From: Chryseosolibacter histidinae
Lineage (GTDB): Bacteria > Bacteroidota > Bacteroidia > Cytophagales > Cyclobacteriaceae
NCBI RefSeq assembly: GCF_018598225.1
Contig: NZ_JAHESF010000055.1
Span: 1-36,363, forward strand
Direction: 5' to 3'
DNA: 36,363 nucleotides
The translations under genes and the position numbers were made by a program. This document shows positions 8,515-17,600 of the stretch, in pieces. The notes under the pieces were generated by a model. That model was not told the origin of the DNA. It did no database searches and was given only the letters and a program-made list of their open reading frames with translations. Each line of letters starts with the position of its first letter. Within the stretch, counting starts at the first letter, position 1.

Positions 8515-8853
8515 ATGTTGTCTAAAGGTGGTTGCCCAAAAACAATGCTGTCTATCAGGGATGCGCTTGAGGCAGTTGAAGGAAGATGGAAATTGCTGAT
8601 ACTTTTTGCGTTGTCGGAGAAACCAAAACGTTTTAAGCAAATAGCAAAAGAAGTCAACGGAATTACCGATAAAACTTTGTCGAAGGAATTGAAGAACCTG
8701 GAGGCAAACAAACTGATCCGAAGAGATGTTTACGACACTTTCCCTCCAACAGTTGAATATTCAATCACGCCGCACGGAATGTCGTTGGAAAAAGTTTTGG
8801 ACGAGCTTCATTTCTGGGGTTTGTCTCACCGGAAGAAAAACATTGTGAAATGA
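8515..8853 (+). CDS. HxlR-family winged-helix transcriptional regulator
   Basis: The 112-residue protein matches the HxlR family along its length: CP near residue 7, the core AVEGRWKLLILFALSE, KRFKQIAKEVNGITDKTLSKELKNLE for the recognition helix region, LIRRDVYDTFPPTVEYSITPHG for the wing, and a C-terminal LDELHFWG dimer helix. Cys7 is in the position that acts as a redox or electrophile sensor in several HxlR proteins; whether it does here is inference. It is divergent from the DoxX-like gene and probably controls it and itself through the palindrome between them. No in-frame start lies upstream of 8515 without passing a stop. Confidence 0.93.
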   Translation: MLSKGGCPKTMLSIRDALEAVEGRWKLLILFALSEKPKRFKQIAKEVNGITDKTLSKELKNLEANKLIRRDVYDTFPPTVEYSITPHGMSLEKVLDELHFWGLSHRKKNIVK

Positions 8854-8878
8854 TTTTTGCCTGATCTGGACCTGCGCT

Positions 8879-9280
8879 TTATCGCTCTGATCTTATCTTT
8901 TTCCTCGTCAACAACATAAAGCTTCCGGTTGAAACGAAGGTAAATTGGTATGTCGATCGTCCTTTGTCAGGCCATTCAATATTGATAAGGCGTTTGTCCG
9001 GGTCAAGATCATAGCTGCATCTTAGCACTAATTGTTCACTCCGGTTTTTGGTATTATAGAAACTCAAGGTTAGGTCGTCCTTGAAAGTCCATATTGTCCT
9101 GTCAGTCTTTAGCGAGTCTTTTGGCAATCTTAATATGGATAGGCCTATTTCCTTCGTTTCCTGGATCTGGTCGATGTGCGCATCTGACGTCCATGGAAAG
9201 TCTTTTATGTTATCAACATAGAGATCCTGCCCGAAACAGATTATTGAATTAATGGTGATTATGAATGTGAGTAGTCTCAT
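8879..9280 (-). CDS. Small exported lipocalin-like protein
   Basis: The 133-residue protein begins with a signal peptide (MRLLTFIITINSIICFGQ). The mature part is beta-rich and follows a lipocalin-like small-barrel pattern: a tryptophan strand (DRTIWTFKDDLTLSFY), YDLDPDKRLINIEW, then YQFTFVSTGSFMLLTRKK as the closing strand. Bacteroidota encode many such lipocalin-like exported proteins of unknown ligand. It is the last gene of a minus-strand run that starts at 11172, 32 bp after the membrane protein gene at 9313-9678. The stop lies 25 bp from the convergent HxlR gene. The fold is an inference from strand pattern only. Confidence 0.62.
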   Translation of the reverse strand: MRLLTFIITINSIICFGQDLYVDNIKDFPWTSDAHIDQIQETKEIGLSILRLPKDSLKTDRTIWTFKDDLTLSFYNTKNRSEQLVLRCSYDLDPDKRLINIEWPDKGRSTYQFTFVSTGSFMLLTRKKIRSER

Positions 9281-9312
9281 TTGTCACGGATAGTGAAAGT
9301 GGTTACCGTCAT

Positions 9313-9678
9313 TTATTTGCCTGCCTTGTAGTATCGATTGGCCGCTCCGCTGAATAGCCGGACTAAAACGTAAACACGCAGTGCGAAGATAATAATCATT
9401 AAAACTTCGTCGGGACTGATAGGTTTTTCCTGGATGAATAACACGACCTCCCAGAAGGTAAAAAGTGCCAGGATCACGCGGGTCCATTCGTTTTTTAACC
9501 CGATGCCCAGTAACACTACGAGTATGGCAACCTCGATGAAGAAGTACGTTGAGAAAATGCGATGCGCGAAATCCGTTGTCATCAATTCTTCAAAGATCGA
9601 TTGTAATGCGGCAAGGATGACAGTCAAATAACAGATCATCGTCAGCTGTTTGATCTTTGGTTCTCTTGTGTCGGTCAT
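9313..9678 (-). CDS. Four-helix membrane protein, unknown function
   Basis: The 121-residue protein has hydrophobic segments near residues 13-30, 44-61, 65-84 and 89-108, with short polar loops (IGLKNEWTR, QEKPISPDEV). No known motif is visible. Its ATG overlaps the stop of the upstream lipoprotein gene by four bases (ATGA-type), a strong sign of translational coupling. It is therefore part of the run of small envelope genes between 8879 and 10776. Confidence 0.68.
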   Translation of the reverse strand: MTDTREPKIKQLTMICYLTVILAALQSIFEELMTTDFAHRIFSTYFFIEVAILVVLLGIGLKNEWTRVILALFTFWEVVLFIQEKPISPDEVLMIIIFALRVYVLVRLFSGAANRYYKAGK

Positions 9679-10244
9679 CGTCCTACATTTTTGAAGTACT
9701 GGTCTACGTCTTCCATGGTCAACGTTAAGCCTGGTAATATCAACGGGGCGTTCCCTTCCTTGTATAGAATCAATTTCCAGTCCGGAAGCATGTCCCTTTG
9801 TACATCCAGGTGCCAGGTCTGGTTCTTTGACGTAAAACGAATGAATTGCCCGGTTGCCGTCAGGGTTTGAATGCCCCTGGATTCAATCATACAACGTGCC
9901 GCTTCACGATGCCGGGTATCAATTTTTGCATTTTCCTCAAAGTCCTGGCCCTGCATTTTTTTTAATTCACCAACCTGTTCATTTGTTGGATTGACTATCA
10001 CCGCGCAATCAAAGTCGATGGTCTGTACAGAATCTGTGCCCGCTGTAAGATAGTTTTCCAATCGATACATTTGTTTGTACTGCTGTACACTCAACGGTAG
10101 CGCATAGTAAAATGAATCGCTTTCTATGATGTCCTTGCATGAATCACTGAGCGGCTCTTTTTTAGAACAGCTTATAACTGCGAGGAAAATTGTGATGGCA
10201 ATTAATGGTCTCACTTTCCCCTTGCTATTATTCGATGTCGCCAT
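9675..10244 (-). CDS. Putative lipoprotein, unknown function
   Basis: The 189-residue product has a delayed lipoprotein signal (RPLIAITIFLAVISC, Cys26) followed by SKKEPLSDSC. The mature region contains a segment AKIDTRHREAARCMIESRG and a C-terminal beta stretch with WHLDVQRDMLPDWKLILYKEG. I recognise no family. The gene overlaps the LRR lipoprotein gene upstream by 17 bp and the membrane protein gene downstream by 4 bp, so all three are very probably one transcript. The first ten residues are polar, so a later start is possible, but none is in frame before the hydrophobic core. Confidence 0.66.
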   Translation of the reverse strand: MATSNNSKGKVRPLIAITIFLAVISCSKKEPLSDSCKDIIESDSFYYALPLSVQQYKQMYRLENYLTAGTDSVQTIDFDCAVIVNPTNEQVGELKKMQGQDFEENAKIDTRHREAARCMIESRGIQTLTATGQFIRFTSKNQTWHLDVQRDMLPDWKLILYKEGNAPLILPGLTLTMEDVDQYFKNVGR

Positions 10245-10776
10245 TGTAAATCGTTAAGCCAGGAATTGCCTTTTTTAATTCTTCAAGATCAGTGCTATCT
10301 GCTTTGTTGCCATAGATCTCCAGGTATTTTAATTTTTTAAGCGCCTTAAGTTTTCCGAGCTCTGCTGAAAGTGTCAGCTTGTTCATAAACAGGCTCAGGC
10401 TGTCGAGGTTCTGAAGCCTTCCGAAGTTGCTGGGAAGCGTTTTTAGATCGAGGTCACTCAGTACCAGTGACTCGAGATTTGTCAGCTCTGTTATCTCGTC
10501 CGGAAGTTGTCTGAAGGGTGGTAGCTGCGTTCGTTGATCGAGGGCACTGAGGGGAGGATAGATTGTCCAGCCTCTTGCGCTGTCTTTCGCAATGTAGAGT
10601 CTTCTGGCAGCTTTGAGTTGACCGATGTCTTTCGGAACACTGTCAAGTCCGTACGTTTTCAGGTAGATCTCAAGCGATGTTTTGTCTGCGAGGTCTTCAA
10701 ACAAACCGGTTTTCTTTTCAGTCGTCTCACAGCTCAAAAGAAGGATCAGCAAAACAGGAAAGAGGGTTTTCATCAT
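10228..10776 (-). CDS. Leucine-rich-repeat lipoprotein
   Basis: The 182-residue protein starts with a lipoprotein signal (lipobox LLSC, Cys16). From about residue 92 it carries bacterial leucine-rich repeats of roughly 23 residues: LPDEITELTNLESLVLSDLD, LPSNFGRLQNLDSLSLF, then LGKLKALKKLKYLEIYGNK. LRR domains bind proteins or peptides, so this is probably a membrane-tethered binding protein facing the periplasm or surface. It is short for the class, with only three to four repeats. It lies 3 bp after the VOC protein gene and overlaps the next lipoprotein gene, which places it in the middle of a tight cluster. Confidence 0.82.
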   Translation of the reverse strand: MMKTLFPVLLILLLSCETTEKKTGLFEDLADKTSLEIYLKTYGLDSVPKDIGQLKAARRLYIAKDSARGWTIYPPLSALDQRTQLPPFRQLPDEITELTNLESLVLSDLDLKTLPSNFGRLQNLDSLSLFMNKLTLSAELGKLKALKKLKYLEIYGNKADSTDLEELKKAIPGLTIYNGDIE

Positions 10777-10779
10777 TTT

Positions 10780-11172
10780 CTAGTCCAGTGGATGCCCAAT
10801 TTCCCAAATATGCCCGAATGGATCAACCAATTTTCCGATTCTCCACGATTCTTCCGTGGTAACCGGACAGATCTGCGTGGCACCGGCTTTCAGGGCACTG
10901 GCGTACATAGTGTCCGGGTCATCGACCGTTAGCACCATGCGAACGCCACTTCCACCAATGGTACTGGGGCTCAGGTTGTCGAATTCCGGCTCTTCATCAC
11001 CAAGCCAGAATTCTGCTCCTTCAATAGCGATCTTCGCGATAAGTTTTCCACCAGGCGCATCATACCTGACCACTTCTGTGGCCTCGAACGCAGCGATGTA
11101 AAATTTAACGGCTTCGATGCCGCTCTTTACTACCAGGAATGGTGTAAGGGTAGTGGGTCTTTTGGATTTCAT
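10780..11172 (-). CDS. VOC-family protein (PhnB/glyoxalase-like)
   Basis: The 130-residue cytoplasmic protein shows the vicinal-oxygen-chelate pattern: TPFLVVKSGIEAVKFYIAAF as the first beta-alpha unit, GAEFWLGDE, VRMVLTVDDPDTMYASALKAGA in the second half and a closing DPFGHIWEIG. This is the PhnB-like branch, often annotated as glyoxalase/bleomycin-resistance-like. Members bind a metal and act on small molecules, but the branch has no single function. It heads the minus-strand run continuing to 8879, and the neighbours do not suggest a substrate. Confidence 0.9.
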   Translation of the reverse strand: MKSKRPTTLTPFLVVKSGIEAVKFYIAAFEATEVVRYDAPGGKLIAKIAIEGAEFWLGDEEPEFDNLSPSTIGGSGVRMVLTVDDPDTMYASALKAGATQICPVTTEESWRIGKLVDPFGHIWEIGHPLD

Positions 11173-11292
11173 GCCTGATATTTAATGATCTCAGCAGCTC
11201 TTTTTTATGCCGAAATCGTCTATGATCAAAGCTACATTTTTAGACCATACCTGGCACTATTTAATGTGAATAAATGCTCCAGGATCGATACG

Positions 11293-11949
11293 TTATTTTC
11301 TGTCATACAACCAGTCGCTGTTATCTGCGGGCACGTAATCGCCCGCGAGCATTGTTTTGATCCGGGATACGCGCAGCTGATTTTCGTTTTTGTGTGCAAT
11401 ACAATGGAACGTGGCAGGCGCGCGGATCATGGCCACGAGCGACAGGTATTCTGCTTCCGATAATTGATTGAATGATTTGCTGTAATAGATACGGGAGGCA
11501 TCCTCAAAACCGTTGACCGCTTTGCCCTGGTGATGCCCCAGGTAAACTTTATTAATAAAGAGTTTGAGGATGGTGTCTTTGGGCGTGAGCGCATCAAAAG
11601 CGAATCTTGCGATCAGTGTTTGTTTGATCTTTTGAACGCCGGGTTTAAAATCATCGAAGTAGAATATTTTCACAAGGCCCTGGCTGATGGTGGTTAATCC
11701 TGTGCCCGGAGTACTGAAATCGTATCCTTTGTGATAGTAAAAGTTTGGATCCTGCACCTTTAACAGGATATGGCGTTGCTCCCGTGTGAGGTCTGCCAGT
11801 TCCAGTCTCATCGCCTCTGATTGAAGCGCCTTCTCAACGATCAGCGGTGTTTCTTTTCTTGCGCTGACAACTATAATGAAGTTGTAGATAACGAATACCG
11901 CTACGCCGGCACCGAAGATCTGCAGGGCTACGCTTATTTTTCTTTTCAT
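11293..11949 (-). CDS. GT51-like peptidoglycan transglycosylase homologue with altered motifs
   Basis: The 218-residue protein has one N-terminal membrane helix (~7-29) and a GT51 transglycosylase domain without a transpeptidase, like monofunctional MtgA. Recognisable motifs: QDPNFYYHKG (66-75) for EDxxFxxHxG, TPGTGLTTISQGLVK for GGSTITQQxxK, QKIKQTLIA (106-114) for RKIKExxLA, LKLFINKVYLG (128-138) for the YLNxxYxG motif, and SEAEYLSLVAMIRAP. The usual catalytic glutamate of the first motif is Gln66, and the glutamate expected in KIKE is Gln110. It may be inactive, or belong to a Bacteroidota subgroup where these are normal. It stands apart from the downstream VOC gene by 120 bp. Confidence 0.84.
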   Translation of the reverse strand: MKRKISVALQIFGAGVAVFVIYNFIIVVSARKETPLIVEKALQSEAMRLELADLTREQRHILLKVQDPNFYYHKGYDFSTPGTGLTTISQGLVKIFYFDDFKPGVQKIKQTLIARFAFDALTPKDTILKLFINKVYLGHHQGKAVNGFEDASRIYYSKSFNQLSEAEYLSLVAMIRAPATFHCIAHKNENQLRVSRIKTMLAGDYVPADNSDWLYDRK

Positions 11950-11970
11950 AGGTTTATGTTGGTTTTTAGT

Positions 11971-12059
11971 GCGCCGGTGTTCTCCGCCGGTGTTTGATGT
12001 TCTTCACGAACACCACTTTCTGCGCCGGTGTTGGTGTTCTTCACCAACGCCACTTTTTC
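11971..12059. repeat. Tandem GC-rich repeat with hairpin potential
   Basis: Two ~37-bp imperfect copies (11985-12021 and 12023-12059) both start CGCCGGTGTT, contain GTTCTTCAC and end CCACTTT; a partial third copy of the start is at 11971. The second copy can fold as GTTGGTG/CACCAAC. It lies upstream of the transglycosylase-like gene and looks like a dispersed intergenic element. Confidence 0.7.
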
Positions 12060-12611
12060 GGGGTTATGTCTATCAGTCACAAACCTAGTTTAGATCCGGT
12101 GTTTCAGATTCAGGAAATAATAAGTGGTGGAGGTAGTTTGAGAAGTGTGCGGAGCGGAGAGATAACTGTGAAGCACAATGACAACGATTACGTTCGTTGT
12201 TGATATTTATCTGTCACGTATCAAGTACGAATCTATCCAGCGATTTGAGGAGCGGTAAGTCTGTAGTTTGATTGTCTACTCAGTGAAGCGTTTGTGAAGA
12301 TGCGAGTGGTGACACACTCGGAAATTAGATCCTCTCATCTCTTAAGGAGTAATTTGAAGCGAGCAATAACTAGTGCATCCGCTGACTTTTTTCACTTTTT
12401 TTCCCGATAACAGCCGCTCACTATAACTATTCATTTTATAACAATTTTTTTCAATTCTTGTTTACGAATTCGGGATTCTTTTTGTCGTTATCGGGATTAT
12501 TTTCATTAACTTTATTTTAAGCAACTGGCAACAAGTTGCTGCGATCATTAATAAAACTTAAAAGAAGACTCTCCTTTAAGTAAAAACCTAGCCCACTTTT
12601 TACTTCGCATT
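12060..12611. promoter_or_regulatory. Non-coding upstream region of the ECF sigma gene
   Basis: I see no gene here. It contains a small inverted repeat ACAACGA/TCGTTGT (12181-12200), a hairpin AGCAACT/AGTTGCT (12520-12540), and three copies of a (T)TCGGGA motif near the sigma gene: inverted TTCCCGATAA at 12401-12410, TTCGGGATT at 12469-12477 and TTATCGGGATT at 12488-12498. The last stretch to 12611 is AT-rich, as expected for a promoter. These copies are candidates for regulator binding. Confidence 0.45.
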
Positions 12612-13202
12612 ATGACTGTTCTTTACAATGAAGACCGCGCATTGAAGCTTCTCGGCGAAGGCGATGCAGCAGGATTCAAAATGCTCTACGATCACTATGC
12701 ACCACGCGTGGGCGAGGTAGCATATCTGCTGTTGAGGAGTGAAGAGCAAGCTGACGATCTCCTGCAGGAGGTTTTCATTCAGGTGTGGGTCGATCGCGAA
12801 AGGTTTTTAGCTGCCGATAAATTTGAAGCGTACCTCTTCACCTGCGTACGGAACCATGCGCTTCGTTGCATCAAACGAAGTAGCCGGGAAAAGGAAGTAA
12901 GAATGCAAGCTGCCTCATTAAAAGACCTCGATGAGAACAGCGTTGATAATTATATAAGAAAAAAAGAGCTGGCCGGCCTCGTTCAGCAGGCGGTAGCGCA
13001 GCTTCCCACACAGCGAAGGCGTGTCTTCACCATGTCAACCGATGAGGGATTGAGCCATGCAGACATTGCAACACAGCTTAACATCGATCCGCTCACGGTG
13101 AAGAATCACGTTCACTATGCGCGAGCGTTCATTTGGGATCGGATCCATCATCATATTGTAGTTTCTATCTGTTTTGCTCTCCCGACTTCTCTTCTCTGCT
13201 GA
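12612..13202 (+). CDS. ECF RNA polymerase sigma factor (FecI-like)
   Basis: The 196-residue protein has a sigma-70 region 2 at ~10-80 (FKMLYDHYAPRVGEVAYLLL, then ADDLLQEVFIQVWVDRERF) and a region 4 at ~118-178 (LPTQRRRVFTMSTDEGLSHADIA, QLNIDPLTVKNHVHYARAFI), with the short linker typical of ECF factors. It directs polymerase to genes of an uptake locus when released from a FecR-type anti-sigma. The FecR gene follows at 13438 and the STN-bearing SusC after it, the classic arrangement for substrate-induced outer-membrane uptake in Bacteroidota. The hydrophobic tail (VVSICFALPTSLL) is common in this subgroup. The 235-bp space before FecR contains nothing I recognise. Confidence 0.94.
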   Translation: MTVLYNEDRALKLLGEGDAAGFKMLYDHYAPRVGEVAYLLLRSEEQADDLLQEVFIQVWVDRERFLAADKFEAYLFTCVRNHALRCIKRSSREKEVRMQAASLKDLDENSVDNYIRKKELAGLVQQAVAQLPTQRRRVFTMSTDEGLSHADIATQLNIDPLTVKNHVHYARAFIWDRIHHHIVVSICFALPTSLLC

Positions 13203-13437
13203 TCGGTTTCTTTTCTTCTGCTGATTTTTCACACCGCTCGCTTCCTGCATTTTTATTTCATTGCATTCCATCAACCTGCTAACGATAGCATAAGGATCGG
13301 TTATAAATTTCTTCACTGAGCGTGTGACTTTCTACCGTCGAAAATGCTCATTGAGATATAAAGTGAAAGTTCGAGCGGATTTGAAATTGTAAGAGATCCT
13401 CGCGCACAAAACCAGACTAAAATAAAAATCCAACACC

Positions 13438-14436
13438 ATGACGCCCAACTTTGACGAGCTGCTGAACAAGGTACTCAGAGGCACTGCTTCTGAAGAAGAA
13501 CACAGGGAACTTGAGTTAATGCTTCGATCCGGTGAGTATGATGACAAGCTCACGGCTGAGAAGCTTTCGAGACACGCGGTGCTCGATCCTGAGCGCGCGC
13601 AAAAGAGAGCCGAGCGAAGCTATCCGGCCATTGAAAAGATCATCGGTGCCTCACTAAGCGCTATGGGAAGGTCCCGCGCCTGGCTGGCCGCAGCCGCCAT
13701 TGTTGTGATTGCGATGGTTGCAGGGGTTTGGTTTATAGCTAAAGAGAAGGAGTGGTTCAACGCAAATCTGGCTGAGCAGAATGATTTGGATTGGGAGATC
13801 TATTCAGGGAAGCAGGTGGTCACGCTGCCGGATGGAAGTAAGGTGGTGCTGAACGACAACAGTGAGCTGCAGCATTCAAAATCATTTGGTGAGACAACCA
13901 GGGAAGTAAAGCTCAATGGTGAAGCGACTTTTGATGTTGCGCATGATCGGTCACACCCGTTTATTGTTCACACGGGGAAAGTCACTACGAAAGTATTGGG
14001 AACAGAATTTAACGTGAAAGCTTATAGCGATCAGCAGGAAGTTACGGTCACGGTTTTAAGAGGATTGGTGGAAGTGCTGAACGAAAACAGAATCCTGGGC
14101 AAAATCAAACCCAATGAAGAAATAGCGATCAACACTGGCACGGATGAGTTTGTGCAGAAGCAAACGAATGCGCAAGAAGCCGTTCAATGGCGAAGCAATT
14201 TTCTTGTGCTAGACAATGTGAGCCTGGAAGAAGCCGCGAAAATAGTTGGCGATAAATTCAATGTGAAGATCAAGTTTGAAAACGAAGCACTGAAGAGGTG
14301 TCGGTATTTTGGATCATTCCTGAATAATGAGAATTTGACTGACGTGCTTACGTCAATAAGCATTGCTATGCGGATAGAATTTGAGATCGAGAAGACTACT
14401 AGCGTTGTGACTTTTCGCGGAAAGGGATGTGAGTAA
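13438..14436 (+). CDS. FecR-family anti-sigma factor
   Basis: The 332-residue protein has a cytoplasmic sigma-binding part (1-80), a single membrane helix (~82-102, WLAAAAIVVIAMVAGVWFIA) and a periplasmic FecR domain (~120-215, with VVTLPDGSKVVLNDNSELQ, REVKLNGEATFDVAHD and TKVLGTEFNVKAY). Its C-terminal DUF4974-type domain (~258-328, VSLEEAAKIVGDKFNVKIKF, FGSFLNNENLTDVL) resembles the STN fold that it contacts on the transporter. It holds the ECF sigma factor inactive and passes on the substrate signal from the SusC STN domain. Its position between the sigma gene and SusC supports this. The family call is secure. Confidence 0.95.
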   Translation: MTPNFDELLNKVLRGTASEEEHRELELMLRSGEYDDKLTAEKLSRHAVLDPERAQKRAERSYPAIEKIIGASLSAMGRSRAWLAAAAIVVIAMVAGVWFIAKEKEWFNANLAEQNDLDWEIYSGKQVVTLPDGSKVVLNDNSELQHSKSFGETTREVKLNGEATFDVAHDRSHPFIVHTGKVTTKVLGTEFNVKAYSDQQEVTVTVLRGLVEVLNENRILGKIKPNEEIAINTGTDEFVQKQTNAQEAVQWRSNFLVLDNVSLEEAAKIVGDKFNVKIKFENEALKRCRYFGSFLNNENLTDVLTSISIAMRIEFEIEKTTSVVTFRGKGCE

Positions 14437-14647
14437 AAAAAAGTCTTTCATAAAACAACACGAACCTAAAACCTAAAACAAAATCTATGGAAAGAATCAA
14501 ACTGAATCAAAGCGGCTAGTATGTGATCTGCGTTGGGCTGCTATTGTGGCAGTCAAAGTAAAAAGCAAAAAACCATCCGGGGTCGAGCCGGATGGTCAAA
14601 TGTGCTTTTAATAATTATTCTGGTAACCATTAAAAACATTTAAAGGT
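14437..14647 (+). promoter_or_regulatory. Leader region of SusC with a short ORF and a hairpin
   Basis: This 211-bp space has a ten-codon ORF at 14487-14519 (MERIKLNQSG) preceded by an A-rich stretch. A 9-bp perfect hairpin follows, ACCATCCGG (14572-14580) with CCGGATGGT (14588-14596) and a 7-nt loop. The T-tract directly follows the stem on the minus strand (TTTTTTGC), while on the plus strand it is offset (TGCTTTT at 14608), so a plus-strand terminator is uncertain. It may act as a leader or attenuator, or end antisense transcription. Confidence 0.45.
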
Positions 14648-17600
14648 ATGAAAAATACTTTTACCGATCTACTCATTCGTAAACAGACCCCATTTGCGCG
14701 AAATAACATAACGGCTTTAATCATGAGAGTTTCGCAAGTTTATTTACTGATTCTAACATCGGCGTTAGTTACAATGGCAAGCCCTAAGGGAAGCGGCCAG
14801 TCAATTGAAAACACTACCGTTAAGCTTGAGATTGTCAACAAGCCCTTGAAGCAGGCGTTGCTGGAGATTGAGAAGCAAACTCACTTTCGGTTTCAATGGG
14901 ATGTGGCAATTGAAAAATCTTTTCCCAAGGTGAACCTTCCGGAAGGAAAATATTCTGTAAAGGATGCACTTGATCGTTTGCTGCAAAACACACGGCTAAA
15001 CTATCGGCAAAACAAAGCTCATATTATTATCATTCCGTCTGAAGAAGGTGAAAAACGTTCTGAGAAAGTGGCCGATGAGAAAGCTGAGTTAACTGACGCG
15101 AGTTCGGTAGTGTTGGTGACAGGCACAGTGAAAGACGCCGCGACACAAGAACCACTCGCTGGCGTGAACATTATTGTTAAAGGAACAACCAGAGGAACAA
15201 CAACTGATGTAGAGGGCAAATTTGGAATTGAGGCAGAAGATAGCGATGTGCTTGTCTTTTCATTTATCGGGTTTCAACCTTTTGAGACCAACGTAGGTGG
15301 CAGAACGGTGATTGATGTTTCTATGGCGGTGGATGTAACCGCATTAAAAGAAGTAGTAGTAAACGCTGGCTATTGGAACGTCAAGGAGAGAGAAAATACA
15401 GGTAGTATAAGCCAAGTTTCCTCTGAAGAAATTCAAAAACAACCGGTATCAAACCCTTTAGCTGCGTTACATGGCAGAATGCCCGGCGTTCATATTACAC
15501 AACAAACGGGCATGCCCGGTGGCGGATTCTTGATCCAAGTTCGTGGGAGAAACAGTTTAAGATCTACTTCTGGAGTAGGTGACCCTTTGTACGTTATAGA
15601 TGGCGTACCGTTTACATCTACAACAATATCATCGAGCTCGATTGGTGGGCCAATTTTTGGTGGATTAGGTGCTAACCCTCTCAATAATCTCAACCCTGCT
15701 GACATCGAAAGTATTGAAGTCTTAAAAGATGCAGATGCGACGGCAATCTATGGTTCGCGAGGTGGTAACGGTGTTGTACTTATAACCACAAAAAAAGCCA
15801 AGGCAGGTAAAAGCCAAGTTGGTTTTAATTTTTACCAGGGTGTTGGTAAGGTTACAAATATGTTGGATTTGCTTACTACCGACCAGTACCTTGAAATGCG
15901 AAGAGAAGCTTTTGTAAACGATGAAGCGGTCCCCGGCCCAACAGACTATGATCTAACTATGTGGGATCAAAGTCGATATACTGACTGGCAGAAGGAGTTA
16001 ATTGGAGGAACGGCAAACACGACGGATGCACAGTTCACTTTGTCAGGCGGTAATACAAGTACTCAGTTCCTTTTTGGCGGGGGTTTTTATCGGCAGAGTA
16101 CAGTCTTTCCAGGCGATTTTGCGGACGAAAAAAGTTCCGCACATTTGAACATAAACCATGTTTCACCTGATAACAAGTTCAAAGCGGCTCTATCGTTTAA
16201 TTATCTTGCTGATAAGAACAATTTATTGACCAGCGATCTCACCAATCAAGCTATAGCCTTGGCTCCAAACGCGCCTGCTATTTACGATGACAACGGAAAC
16301 TTAAATTGGGAGAATTCGACTTGGATTAATCCTTTAGCTGCTCTAAGAAGAAAATATAAGGGCAATACTAATAACTTAATCGCCAACGGAAATTTAAGCT
16401 ACTTAATCCTTCGAAATCTATCCGCTAAGGCAAGTATCGGGTATACAAATTTGAATATGCGGGAAACTTCAACCAACCCTATCTCTTCGCGGAACCCAGC
16501 AAATACTTCAGCCACTGGTATTGCATTTTTTGGCAACAGTGGTATTTCAACCTGGATAGTAGAACCTCAATTAGAATACAATGCAAGTCTAGGTCAAGGT
16601 AAAGTTGATATTCTTATTGGAAGCACTTTCCAAAACAGCCTACAGGAAGGTCAAACCGTTGGTGCATTTGGTTTCACGAATGATGCTTTGATTGAAAACA
16701 TTCAGGCTGCAAGCAGTGTGTCTATTATAAGTACCAACTTCAGTGAGTACAGGTACAATGCATTGTTTGGACGTATTGGCTATAAATGGCGCGAAAAATA
16801 TCTCATTAATCTAACAGGGCGTCGAGATGGGTCTAGCAGATTCGGACCAGATAAGAGGTTTGCAAATTTTGGGGCCGTCGGCGTGGGATGGATATTTTCT
16901 GAGGAAAAATTCATTAATAATACGTTATCCTTTCTTTCATTCGGCAAAGTAAGAGCCAGTTACGGCGTTACGGGTAGTGATCAAATCGGTGACTATCAAT
17001 ACTTGAATACTTACTCCACCACTTCGAATACTTATGATGGAATTAGAGGGCTAGTTCCAACGAGATTACTAAATCAGGACTACTCATGGGAAGAAAATAA
17101 AAAATTTGAAGCAGCCCTTGAACTAGCTTTTCTGAAAGATCGTCTTTCGCTCAACTCAAGCTGGTACCGAAATCGTTCGTCAAATCAACTAGTTGGATTT
17201 TCTCTACCGGCTATTACCGGACAATCCTCAATTCAATATAATCTTCCCGCGACCGTTGAAAATTCTGGCTGGGAATTCGAATTACGAGCTACTCACGTAA
17301 AAACTCCGAATTTTACTTGGTCAAGTTCTGCAAATTTAACTATTCCAGACAGCAAGTTAGTTGAATACCCAAATCTCGCAGGCTCGCCGTATGCGAACAC
17401 CTATGTTGTTGGCGAACCCCTAAACGTTGTTAAAACATTTCAATATTTAGGAGTTGATGCCGGAACAGGTGTCTATACTTTTTCTGACCTAGATGGCGAT
17501 GGAATAATATCATCGCCGCTTGACAATCAAACATTAATTAACCTTGGCCAAAACTTTTATGGAGGTTTCGAAAACAGTATTACCTACAAGGGCCTCCAAA

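Noticed and set aside
8404-8640. N-terminal extension of the DoxX-like gene up to 8640
   Set aside because: It crosses the divergent promoters and part of the HxlR gene and does not look like DoxX sequence; the ATG at 8403 gives the normal family length.
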